NCBI GenBank assembly: GCA_016717145.1
Contig: JADKGD010000012.1
Coordinates: 1-64,000, forward strand
Direction: 5' to 3'
Length of the DNA stretch: 64,000 nucleotides
DNA from: Saprospiraceae bacterium
Lineage (GTDB): Bacteria > Bacteroidota > Bacteroidia > Chitinophagales > Saprospiraceae
The notes under the pieces are model-generated. The model was not told where the DNA came from, searched no databases, and saw nothing but the letters and a program-made list of their open reading frames with translations. Below, one piece after another: positions 37,577 to 46,029 of the stretch. Each line of letters opens with the position of its first letter. Within the stretch, counting starts at the first letter, position 1. The translations under genes were made by a program, and so were the position numbers.

Positions 37577-38197
37577 TTACTTTTCAATGATTACAAAAGA
37601 ACCTTTATGACCAGGCACTGAACCCTGAATTAATATCAGATTCATCTCCGGTAAAAGCTTTACTATTTTCAAATTTTTTGTCTTCACTCTATCATTCCCC
37701 ATTCTTCCGGCCATTCTAACACCCTTAAAAATTCTTGACGGCCAAGAAGATGCTCCCACAGATCCCGGTGCCCTCAATCTATTGTGCTGTCCGTGCGTTG
37801 CCTGGCCTACTCCTGCAAAATTGTGTCTTTTAACTACACCCTGAAAACCTTTTCCTTTGGATGTTCCAATAGCGCTTACTTTATCACCTTCCTGAAAAAT
37901 TTCAGAAATTACGATTTCATCGCCAATATTTTTTTGATTGGGATAATCCCGAAACTCTGCAACTTTCTGTTTTGGAGTCGTACTAGCCTTATCAAAATGA
38001 CCCAATAAAGACTTCGTTGTATTTTTTGCCTTTGCTTCACCATAGCCCAACTGAATGGCATCATAACCATCAGTTTCAACTGTCTTTACCTGAGTAATGA
38101 CATTGGGCAGAGCTTCGATAACAGTGCAAGCTATATTCTTGCCACTAGCATCGAAAATACTGGTCATACCAATTTTTTTTCCTATTAATCCGTTCAT
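37577..38197 (-). CDS. rplC: 50S ribosomal protein L3
   Basis: L3 is an early assembly protein near the peptidyl-transferase centre. I chose the ATG at 38197 because the product then starts MNGLIGKKIGMTSIFDASG, the family N-terminus; an upstream in-frame ATG would add eight residues. The GKGKGFQGVVKRHNFAG and GSVGASSWPSRIFKGVRMAGRMGNDRVKTKNL segments are diagnostic. Its 206 residues are full length. It lies 85 bases downstream of rpsJ. Confidence 0.97.
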   Translation of the reverse strand: MNGLIGKKIGMTSIFDASGKNIACTVIEALPNVITQVKTVETDGYDAIQLGYGEAKAKNTTKSLLGHFDKASTTPKQKVAEFRDYPNQKNIGDEIVISEIFQEGDKVSAIGTSKGKGFQGVVKRHNFAGVGQATHGQHNRLRAPGSVGASSWPSRIFKGVRMAGRMGNDRVKTKNLKIVKLLPEMNLILIQGSVPGHKGSFVIIEK

Positions 38198-38282
38198 GAT
38201 TAAATTTTTAACTAAAGACATAACTCTTTAGAGTCCAGTACCTTAATACTTAAGAATCTAAAAATAAAATAAAATCCAGCGA

Positions 38283-38591
38283 TTAAGTGAGTTTAACCTG
38301 AATATCTACACCACTTGGAAGCTCTAACTTCGAAAGTGCGTCTACCGTCTTTTGGGTAGGTGTAAAAATCTCGATGACTCTTTTATGGGTCCTTAGCTGG
38401 AACTGCTCACGAGATTTTTTATTTACGTGCGGGGATCGCAATACCGTAAATACTTCCTTCTCAGTTGGCAGCGGAATCGGACCGGAAATAACAGCACCGC
38501 TGTTTTTAACCGTCTTTACAATCTTTTCAGTGCTTTTATCCACTAAATTGTGATCGTAAGAACGGAGTTTTATCCTGATTTTTTGATTCAT
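38283..38591 (-). CDS. rpsJ: 30S ribosomal protein S10
   Basis: S10 is in the small-subunit head and also serves as NusE in antitermination. The 102-residue protein shows KIRIKLRSYDHNLVDKSTEKIVKTVKNSGAVISGPIPLPTEKEVFTVLRSPHVNKKSREQFQLRTHKRVIEI, a full match. It opens the S10 operon behind a TAnnTTTG box. Confidence 0.98.
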   Translation of the reverse strand: MNQKIRIKLRSYDHNLVDKSTEKIVKTVKNSGAVISGPIPLPTEKEVFTVLRSPHVNKKSREQFQLRTHKRVIEIFTPTQKTVDALSKLELPSGVDIQVKLT

Positions 38592-38629
38592 AACCTTTTA
38601 ATATATATTCTCTATTTCTTAAGAGGGCG

Positions 38630-38637
38630 CAAAGATA
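38630..38637 (-). promoter_or_regulatory. -7 box of the S10 operon
   Basis: The minus strand reads TATCTTTG followed by CGC, matching TAnnTTTG. It lies 39 bases upstream of the rpsJ start, in the 97-base gap after fusA. A TTG at the usual -33 distance is not evident. It would let the S10 block be read independently of the fusA transcript. Confidence 0.55.
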
Positions 38638-38688
38638 GCGTTCTCTATGAAATAAAAACTATTAGTAAAATAATTTCAAAAATAAACT

Positions 38689-40848
38689 TTACGCTTTAGC
38701 ACCTCTTGCTTTTTCAATTACCGCATCTGCAATTCCTTTTGGTGCAGGTGCAAAGTGACTGAATTCCATACTACTACTTGCTCTTCCTGAAGTGATTGTT
38801 CTTAACTGCGTCACATATCCAAACATCTCTGCCAATGGCACCTCCGCCTGAATGGCTACTGCTCCACCGGATCTGCTGTCTTGCCCTTTAGGAAGACCTC
38901 TTCTTCTATTCAAATCACCAATAACAGATCCTACATATTCATCCGGAGACACAACCTCAATTTTCATTATTGGTTCCAATAAGACAGGATGACACATCTT
39001 TGAAGCTTCTTTAAAACCTTCTTTTGCACATAATTCGAATGCTAACGGTTTTGAATCCACTGCGTGAGTCTGACCATCAAATAATCTTACTTTCATGCTA
39101 TCAATATGGTAACCGGCAAGGATACCATTATCCATCATAGATGTAAATCCTTTAACTATAGATGCAAAATATTCTTTAGGAACAGATCCTCCAAAAATAT
39201 CATTCACAAACTGCAACTTTAGTTTGCCGCTTTTGAAGTCTTCTGATTCCAAAAACTTTTCATCAGCAGGTCCCAATTCAAATGACATCTGTGCAAATAA
39301 ACCCGAACCACCAGACTGCTTCTTCAATCTTTCAGTATGTTCAACACTTGCAGTCAATGCTTCTTTATAATTTACCTGAGGTGCACCTTCGTTAACCTCA
39401 ACTTTAAATTCTCTTCTTAATCTGTCAACTATAATTTCAAGATGCAATTCACCCATCCCACTTATTACAGTTTGATTGGTTTCCTCATCATATCTGACTC
39501 TGAATGTAGGATCTTCTTCAGAAAGCTTATTTAAAGCCATTCCTAATCTATCAAGATCCTTTTGTGTTTTTGGCTCAATGGCAAGACCGATAACCGGCTC
39601 AGGGAATACCATACTTTCAAGCACTATTGGGTGGGCTTCGTCGCACAAAGTGTCACCAGTTCTGATGTCTTTAAAACCTACACCTGCCGCTATATCACCT
39701 GCCTCAACTCTGTCAATCGCATTTTGTTTATTAGCGTGCATTTGATAAAGTCTGGATATTCTTTCTTTATTTCCTGAACGAGTATTCATTACATATGATC
39801 CCGCATCCAAACCGCCGGAATAAACTCTCATAAAAGCTAATCGACCAACATAAGGGTCAGTTGCAATTTTAAAAGCTAATGCAGCAAATGGTTCAGAAAC
39901 TGAAGGCTTTCTGAGCTCCTCTTTTTCTGTTTTAGGATTAATACCTGTAATACCTTCCACGTCCAAAGGACATGGTAAGTATGCACACACTGCATCCAAT
40001 ACTGCCTGAACACCTTTATTTTTAAACGCAGAACCACACATCACAGGAGTGAAAGCCAGATCCATAACAGCAGTTCTGACTGCTGCCTTGATTTCCGCCT
40101 CAGTTATTGAATTTGGATCATCAAAAAATTTCTCCATCAAATCAACATCATACTCTGCAACAGCCTCAATTAATTTTGCTCTGTATTCAACTACTGTATC
40201 AGCAATATCTGCAGGAATGTCTATTACTTTATACGTCATTCCCTGATCATCTTCATTCCAGACCATCGCTATATTACTAATCAAATCTACAGCTCCTCTA
40301 AATTTTTCCTCTGCACCAATAGGAACCTGAAGTGGAATAGCGTTTGCACCTAATTTTTCTTTAATGTCATTAACAACGTTAAAGAAATCGGCGCCTGATC
40401 TATCCATTTTATTTACAAATGCAATACTTGGCACCCTATATCTCTCGGCTAATCTCCAATTTGTTTCAGATTGTGGTTCTACACCGTCAACTGCACTAAA
40501 TAGAAATACAAGACCATCAAGCACACGAAGAGACCTGTTCACTTCAACTGTAAAGTCAACGTGACCGGGTGTATCAATTATGTTAAAATGATAAGCCTTT
40601 GTTTCATCGATGCTCTTACCCTGAGTAGTGGGGTAATTCCAATTGCATGTTGTTGCAGCAGAAGTAATGGTAATACCCCTTTCCTGCTCCTGCTCCATCC
40701 AATCCATCGTAGCCGCTCCATCATGTACTTCACCAATCTTATGGCTAATACCGGTATAATATAATATACGTTCGGTTGTGGTAGTTTTGCCCGCATCAAT
40801 ATGTGCCGCAATACCTATGTTCCTCGTAAATTTAAGATCTTTTGCCAT
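38689..40848 (-). CDS. fusA: Elongation factor G
   Basis: EF-G moves tRNA and mRNA through the ribosome with GTP hydrolysis. The 719-residue product has all G-domain boxes: AHIDAGKTTTTERI near residues 15-28, RGITITSAATTC, DTPGHVDFTVE, NKMDRSG and CGSAFKNKG. Domains II-V follow, with FEPVIG-like FPEPVIGLAIEPK and the domain IV segment AGYHIDSMKV. A single EF-G gene lies between rpsG and rpsJ; the usual tuf gene between fusA and rpsJ is missing, as is normal in this phylum. Confidence 0.98.
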   Translation of the reverse strand: MAKDLKFTRNIGIAAHIDAGKTTTTERILYYTGISHKIGEVHDGAATMDWMEQEQERGITITSAATTCNWNYPTTQGKSIDETKAYHFNIIDTPGHVDFTVEVNRSLRVLDGLVFLFSAVDGVEPQSETNWRLAERYRVPSIAFVNKMDRSGADFFNVVNDIKEKLGANAIPLQVPIGAEEKFRGAVDLISNIAMVWNEDDQGMTYKVIDIPADIADTVVEYRAKLIEAVAEYDVDLMEKFFDDPNSITEAEIKAAVRTAVMDLAFTPVMCGSAFKNKGVQAVLDAVCAYLPCPLDVEGITGINPKTEKEELRKPSVSEPFAALAFKIATDPYVGRLAFMRVYSGGLDAGSYVMNTRSGNKERISRLYQMHANKQNAIDRVEAGDIAAGVGFKDIRTGDTLCDEAHPIVLESMVFPEPVIGLAIEPKTQKDLDRLGMALNKLSEEDPTFRVRYDEETNQTVISGMGELHLEIIVDRLRREFKVEVNEGAPQVNYKEALTASVEHTERLKKQSGGSGLFAQMSFELGPADEKFLESEDFKSGKLKLQFVNDIFGGSVPKEYFASIVKGFTSMMDNGILAGYHIDSMKVRLFDGQTHAVDSKPLAFELCAKEGFKEASKMCHPVLLEPIMKIEVVSPDEYVGSVIGDLNRRRGLPKGQDSRSGGAVAIQAEVPLAEMFGYVTQLRTITSGRASSSMEFSHFAPAPKGIADAVIEKARGAKA

Positions 40849-40914
40849 TATAATGGGTGTAAGATTTTATCTTTCTTTTGATTAAATAAAAAATGAGTTT
40901 CTTAAAAAGAAAAG

Positions 40915-41382
40915 TTAAGCCTTAAAGTGAGCAAAAGCTCTATTTGCCTCAGCCATTCTATGGGTATCTTCTCTTCTTTTTACTGCTGCACCTTCGCCTT
41001 TACTAGCTGCAAGCAATTCAGCTGACAATTTTTCTGCCATACCTTTACCACTTCTCGCTCTGGAAAATCTTATTACCCATTTCATACCGATAGAAAGTCT
41101 TCTAGCAGGTCTGATCTCAGTAGGAATCTGGAAAGTTGCACCTCCGATTCTTTTACTTCTAACTTCAACAGCAGGCATTACATTTTCCAACGCCTTTTTC
41201 CAAATTTCGTGTGGATTTTCGCTTGTTCTGCTTTCTATTTTATCCATAGCATCATAGAAAATACTGTAAGAAACACTTTTCTTACCTTCCCACATCATGT
41301 TATTGACAAACTGAGTAACCATAGTATCTCCATATCTTGGATCTGGTGCTATTACCCTCTTTTTTGGTTTTCTTTTTCTCAT
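40915..41382 (-). CDS. rpsG: 30S ribosomal protein S7
   Basis: S7 nucleates the small-subunit head. The 155-residue product begins MRKRKPKKRVIAPDPRYGDTMVTQFVNNMMWEGKKSVSY and includes PAVEVRSKRIGGATFQIPTEIRPARR and REDTHRMAEANRAFAHFKA. It lies between rpsL and fusA in the str operon order. Confidence 0.98.
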   Translation of the reverse strand: MRKRKPKKRVIAPDPRYGDTMVTQFVNNMMWEGKKSVSYSIFYDAMDKIESRTSENPHEIWKKALENVMPAVEVRSKRIGGATFQIPTEIRPARRLSIGMKWVIRFSRARSGKGMAEKLSAELLAASKGEGAAVKRREDTHRMAEANRAFAHFKA

Positions 41383-41417
41383 CTTACGATAAAATTATAA
41401 ATGATCTTAAACGATTA

Positions 41418-41792
41418 TTATTTTTTTGGTGCTTTTGTACCATACTTTGATCTACTTTGTAATCTTTTTGCTACACCGGCAGTATCCAATGCCCCTCTTA
41501 CAATAGTATATCTTACCCCTGGAAGGTCTTTTACCCTTCCGCCCCTTACCAGCACTATGGAGTGTTCCTGCAAATTGTGGCCCTCGCCAGGAATGTAACA
41601 GATCACTTCAAGTCCATTTGTCATTCTGACTTTGGCAACTTTTCTAAGGGCTGAATTTGGTTTTTTAGGTGTTGTGGTGTATACTCTTGTACATACACCC
41701 CTTTTTTGAGGACATGAATCAAGTGCTCTTGACTTGCTGGCCATCACCACTTTTTCCCTACCGTTTCTTACTAACTGATTAATAGTTGGCAT
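41418..41792 (-). CDS. rpsL: 30S ribosomal protein S12
   Basis: S12 tunes decoding fidelity and is the target of streptomycin-resistance mutations. The 124-residue product contains TTPKKPNSALRKVAKVRMTNG, with Lys at the position that confers streptomycin sensitivity in E. coli numbering (K42), and the second site GGRVKDLPGVRY, also with Lys (K87). The wild-type, sensitive pattern is therefore expected. It heads the cluster, 71 bases downstream of a TAnnTTTG box. Confidence 0.97.
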   Translation of the reverse strand: MPTINQLVRNGREKVVMASKSRALDSCPQKRGVCTRVYTTTPKKPNSALRKVAKVRMTNGLEVICYIPGEGHNLQEHSIVLVRGGRVKDLPGVRYTIVRGALDTAGVAKRLQSRSKYGTKAPKK

Positions 41793-42154
41793 ATATGAAA
41801 ATTTAATAAAAATATTGTTTGTTTAAGAAGAAATCTGACGCTTCTTCAAAAAGAGACGCAAAGGTATAATTATTTTTATAATTCAGTAAGTAATTTATAT
41901 TATTTTTTCAATAAAATGTTGAAACCTAATACATTCTGAAATATTACAGAAATATATGATGCTCAACTATATGGAAAATTAATAACATAATTAAAAAACT
42001 CTATGTGTAATGCTTTAACCATGTTTTATTTGAGAGAATCAGTATTTAATATTACCCAAATAATTAAATTATTTCAAGCTCATTGATTGTTGACGCTTTT
42101 AAGACAATCGAAATCTAATTGATAAAACTAGTGAAGAAGGAAGGAAGGACTAAT
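41793..42154. other. Intergenic region between the str operon promoter and the endonuclease tail
   Basis: These 362 AT-rich bases hold the str-operon -7 box at 41859-41866. The rest reads as non-coding, with no RNA gene or repeat that I can support. The minus-strand end of the endonuclease frame (stop 42155-42157) borders it. Confidence 0.5.
41859..41866 (-). promoter_or_regulatory. -7 box of the str operon
   Basis: The minus strand reads TACCTTTG followed by CG, an exact TAnnTTTG match, 67 bases upstream of the rpsL start. No TTG at the usual -33 distance is present. As the most upstream gene of the cluster, rpsL needs a promoter here. Confidence 0.55.
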
Positions 42155-43269
42155 TTATATTTTAATGTACTTTAAATGCTGAGAAAAGCCGTTTTGCAAT
42201 TGATAAAAAGAAATGATGTATGTACCTGTCTGTAATGAAGTAATATGTTGAAAAATATTTACGCCTGCATTTAGATTTTCATTACGTCGGTGATTATGGC
42301 ACCGGTCATTTGTCTGACTTCTATTCGACATTTTCCACCTAATGGTGAATGTATCGCAATTAAAAAATCATCATCATACCCCGGATTTGGGTAAACAGAC
42401 ATAAAATGTTCATTAGCTTTTTCGACAAAGTCCACTGAAGATAATATAATTGCTTCACATGCCTGATCAATGTTATTACAATACGCCCGGGAAACTAATG
42501 AGCAATCAAGGACAAAGGGATTTAATTTATTTCCTTGATGTTTAGAGATATTTTGATTTCTGTCCCATTCTCTTTTATCAACCGGATCCTGATTATGCCA
42601 TTCACACAGTGTTGCTTTTTGAATCTCAAAAAAAGCAGGATCTAAACCGTCAGCCTCTGCCTTATACATAGTATAAAAATAAAAGATAGATCTCGCAATA
42701 TTACCTTTTGATGATTCTCTGGGTTCAAAGCGTCCATTAACTCCTTCCGAATATTGATCCCTGATTAGCCCTATAGCAGGTGGCGTAGATCGCTCTGTTG
42801 TCTTGTAATACCAAGTCTTGGTTTGATTGTCCGGTATATCACTATATGGAAAATCACCCCTGTCAGAATTGGCTTTAATGCGCGAAGGGTATAAATGATG
42901 CATGTCACTTTGAGCCTGGCCGATAGCTCCTTTGCCTTGTGGATAACTATGCTCGCAATTGATTCCATTTGATATACCATTCAGATATACTGCTTCCGTA
43001 GGATCCTGTCCAGGCCCGATATATAATTTCATTCCGGTATAAATACATTCCAAAGAATCCCCGACCATGTCTATTTTACCAAATAAAGTGTCTCTGGCAG
43101 TACTATAATCATACACTTTGTTGGTTTTGTACCAGTTTCGCAATTCAATTAATAAGGATTGTCCGGTCAAATCCGGAAAAACATTGACATGGCTGGTCTG
43201 ACCTTTAAGTAAAATAGAACTACAACAAACAAGAATGATAACGAATAAAATATTTTTCAATATATACAT
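42155..43269 (-). CDS. Secreted endonuclease I (EndA/Vvn type) with T9SS tail, frameshift near the C-terminus
   Basis: Endonuclease I proteins are Mg-dependent, non-specific nucleases secreted to degrade DNA or RNA. Residues 1-24 are a signal peptide. The nuclease core has CEHSYPQGKG, SDMHHLYPSRIKANSDRGDFPY and EWHNQDPVDKREWDRNQNISKHQGNKLNPF, with the DMHHLYPS motif holding the catalytic His. After VYPNPG a type IX sorting domain begins, but the frame stops at MKI (42271). Continuing in another frame, ENLNAGVNIFQHITSLQTGTYIISFYQL completes the sorting domain to a TAA at 42155-42157. One indel near 42282-42292 therefore cuts the export tail, probably a sequencing error. Confidence 0.85.
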
Positions 43270-43318
43270 AATTAAGGTGCGAAGATAGTATTATTTGTTG
43301 ATAATGACAATGTTCATA

Positions 43319-43553
43319 GCGGTGGGACTCTCCCGGTCGGATGGCCTAGGGAAACTCTTCCGGTCGGATGACTCTGCAAGCCCCGGGGCGCGCGGCGGGG
43401 GTGGGGGGGCGGCCGGCCGGGGGAACTCTTCCGGGGGGATGACGCCGGCATCCCACTGGTATGGATACGCTTCATAGCGGTGGGACGGCGGAAAGCCGTC
43501 CGACCGCAAAGGGGAAACGCTTCCGGTCGGATGACTCCAAGGCATCCCACCGG
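43319..43553. repeat. Left flank of the RAYT-associated REP array (two units)
   Basis: Two copies of the REP unit precede the transposase gene. Unit L1 (43319-43460) has a CCGGTCGGATG core, is interrupted by a very G/C-rich, probably unstable block at 43381-43440, and ends at CATCCCACTGGT. Unit L2 (43477-43553) is complete, with the hairpin GCGGTGGGACGGC / GCCGTCCGACCGC and the second hairpin CCGGTCGGATGAC / GGCATCCCACCGG. The tail GGTATGTGGACAGG also follows. The bases are far GC-richer than the surrounding DNA. Confidence 0.85.
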
Positions 43554-43605
43554 TATGTGGACAGGTTCTAAAATTATATTTATCTTTACAATTAAAAACT
43601 TAACT

Positions 43606-44157
43606 ATGCAATTTTACGATGGTCAGATTTTTCATATTTACAATCAGGGAAATAACCGTGAAAAAATATTTTACTCCGAAGACAATTATCTTTATTTTTT
43701 GAAAAAAGTCAGAATGTTTTTATTACCACATGCCGACATTTTGGCTTATTGTCTCATGCCAAATCACTTTCATCTTTTGGTTTATGTTCATTCTCTTGAA
43801 ATCAAAATGCCAAATGAGACATGCCGAACACTCAATAAGTCCAGGCATTATGTTGATGTCTTATACTAATGCGATCAATAAACAAGAACAAAGAAGCGGT
43901 TCTTTATTTCGACAGAATACAAAAATACAAGATGGTTGGATTGATGATGTCATCACATTAACCGGAAAATATAAAAATATCTTTTTACTTCTGATCAGGC
44001 ATACGCAAGGGTTTGTTTTGAATACATACACGAAAATCCTGTCAAAGCAGGGCTGGTAAAAAATCAGGAGGACTGGATATATTCTTCGGCTCAGGATTAT
44101 AAAGGATTGAGGAATGGTACGCTTTGTAATCAGGATTTGGCAAAAAAGTTGCTTTGA
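43606..44157 (+). pseudogene. REP-associated tyrosine transposase (RAYT, Y1/HUH type), frameshifted
   Basis: RAYTs are single-domain HUH nucleases that spread REP elements by single-strand transposition. From ATG 43606 the frame gives MQFYDGQIFHIYNQGNNREKIF, then ADILAYCLMPNHFHLLVYV, whose HFH is the HUH metal motif. After a frame change near 43830-43860 the text continues with MSYTNAINKQEQRSGSLFRQNTK, where the Tyr is the likely nucleophile. A second change near 44000-44020 leads to FEYIHENPVKAGLVKNQEDWIYSSAQDYKGL and a TGA at 44155-44157, typical of the C-terminus. The gene lies between REP copies on both sides, which fits a resident RAYT. Two frame changes break it as written. Confidence 0.85.
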
Positions 44158-44168
44158 TGAATATAATA

Positions 44169-44779
44169 GCGGTGGGACGGCGGAAAGCCGTCCGACCGGG
44201 GGAAACTCTTCCGGTCGGATGACTCCAAGGCATCCCACCGGTATGTGGATGTGAATATAATAGCGGTGGGACGGCGGAAAGCCGTCCGACCGCAAAAGGG
44301 AAACTCTCCCGGTCGGATGACTCCAAGGCATCCCACCGGTATATGGATGAATAATAGCGGTGGGACGGCGAAAGCTCCGACAGGGGAACTCCCCGGTCGG
44401 AGCTCCGCATCCCCGATCTGCGGTGGACGGGAAGGCAGGAGGATGCGCCACCCACCGGTATGTGGACAGGCCTAATATCGGTGGGTCGGCGGAAAGCCGC
44501 AGGGGGAACTCTCCCGGTCGGATGACTCCAAGGCATCCCACCGGTATGTGGATGTGAATATAATAGCGGTGGGACGGCGGAAAGCCGTCCGACCGCCGCA
44601 GGGGCAACTCTCCCGGTCGGATGACTCCAAGGCATCCCACCGGTATGTGGACAGGCCTAATAGCGGTGGGACGGCGGAAAGCCGCAAGGGGGACTCTCCC
44701 GGTCGGATGACTCCAAGGCATCCCACCGGTATGTGGACAGGCCTAATAGCGGTGGGACGGCGGAAAGCCGTCCGACCGC
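44169..44779. repeat. Right flank of the RAYT-associated REP array (six units and a half)
   Basis: Seven unit starts occur at 44169, 44263, 44357, 44478, 44566, 44663 and 44749; the last is cut after its first hairpin. Units are 73-103 bases. Each has hairpin one, GCGGTGGGACGGC with GCCGTCCGACCGC, then a variable spacer CAAAGGGGAAACTCTC, then hairpin two, CCGGTCGGATGAC with GGCATCCCACCGG, and a link GTATGTGGATGTGAATATA or GTATGTGGACAGGCCTAATA. Unit 3 (44357-44459) is degenerate and unit 4 lacks part of hairpin one. This is bipartite REP/BIME-like DNA associated with the upstream RAYT gene. Confidence 0.9.
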
Positions 44780-44998
44780 AAACACAAAAATCATCATATA
44801 TAAACCACTCAAATGACTATTTCTTACATTTCTTAACAATTATTTCACATAAAAATGAATATTTAATTCATTAGATATCAAAATTTTATCATAATTTTGC
44901 AGCAAATATCCCCAAGTCATAATTCTTATCTTGCGTTATTAAAAATGGCGTTTATTAGTCTGTACATCATACTTTAATTTTTACTAAATATTATATAA

Positions 44999-46005
44999 AC
45001 CCGTTGTGCGATTAAAGTAACGCATATTTGATGTGGTTTAATTGTTTGCCATTTGTATGATTCAAAAGTTGCAAGATAGTGAAGGCTGTTATTTTGCCCC
45101 ATATCCTTGTGCATAAACCTAAGAATGATTTTGCATAATTTCTTTTGATAAGGAATTGATCAGTAAGCTGGGAAAATTGGGTTTCAATACGCTTTCTGCT
45201 TTTTGAAAATACATATGGGTATTTGATGAAATCAGATTGGTTTCTTCTTTTTGGGGTTACGAGTTCTATTTTGGCTGTGTGAAACAAGTCTATTTTGCTT
45301 TCACTTGAAAGGTAGCCTTTATCTCCTAATAGTGTGAAATTATTCAGGCAAGATTGTTTAACATCACTAAGGTAATGAATGTCGTGATTTATAAACACCT
45401 TTTAATGAAGTGATTAGATGTAATTTGTAACCGTAGAAGTACGTTTTAGTTATAGCAGAATATCCTTTATCGGGACTAGAATCATAGTTTTCTCTCAGTA
45501 CCTGGCTGCGACCAGCTCTTGCTATATTACAAACAGGAAGAGGCATCGAGTCAACTATAAAAATATTCTCATCCTTGTTAAGTTCATCGGAGATCAGAGT
45601 TGTCAAAGAGTTATGATAAGCAATAAGATTTCTCGCCGTCTTTGTATTACTACGATCTATAAGATTTGGAAAATCTGAAGTATTTGATATGACTTTACCC
45701 CAAAAATAATTTTCAGAGTCGATACTCATGGCTTCAGAACACAATGCGAGAGCGAGAATTTCGCAATCATTCATTTTAGGTTTTCTCGGGTAAAATTTAA
45801 AATTTCCGTCGCTAATGATGTAATCTTTTAGCCGTAGTGATATTATTTGATAAAATTTGTCGAAATTTGTCTTTATGTTGTGCATGTGTATTTTGTTGTT
45901 TGGTAGCTTAAAAATACAACAATTTATTGCATTGCAATGAATTATGCACAACATATTTTTATATATAATTAATTTTCTTATCACCCATTCAATCGCACAA
46001 CAGGT
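44999..46005 (-). mobile_element. IS982-family insertion sequence
   Basis: About 1007 bases, the usual IS982 size, are bounded by inverted ends. The left end is ACCCGTTGTGCGATT (44999-45013), and the right end read inward is ACCTGTTGTGCGATT, differing at one position. The element is flanked by the direct repeat TATATAA at 44992-44998 and 46006-46012, a likely 7-bp target duplication. It carries one transposase on the minus strand. The insertion lies 25 bases before a type IX cargo gene. Confidence 0.88.
45012..45885 (-). pseudogene. IS982-family DDE transposase, frameshifted
   Basis: The ATG at 45885 gives MHNIKTNFDKFYQIISLRLKDYI, an IS982-like N-terminus. The DDE residues are visible as IFIVDSMPLPVC (Asp), TLLGDKGYLSS (Asp) and RKRIETQFSQL (Glu). 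The arrangement R-x-R-IETQF is typical of the family. The frame changes at about 45395-45405, in a T-run, where the first part ends at LKGVYKS and the second begins VFINHDIHYL. If the shift is real, the IS cannot move; if it is a homopolymer error, the element is probably intact, since its ends and target duplication are well kept. Confidence 0.85.
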
Positions 46006-46029
46006 TATATAATTTAAATTTTACCAATC

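Noticed and set aside
38592..38688. A missing tuf gene between fusA and rpsJ as a deletion
   Set aside because: The absence is normal in Bacteroidota, where tuf lies elsewhere, and there is no scar in the gap.
43291..43545. Short frames over the left REP units
   Set aside because: These are again repeat-driven and overlap on both strands. No start signal or homology supports them.
43861..44721. Long Pro/Arg-rich open frames on both strands across the REP array
   Set aside because: They are translated repeats: each unit is GC-rich with few stops, so frames stay open in several phases. The translations repeat the same PWSHPTGR and RWDALESSDRES blocks and cannot be real proteins.
44169..44779. 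A CRISPR array
   Set aside because: The repeats are variable in length, internally palindromic, and adjoining units share the spacer. There are no unique spacers and no cas genes.
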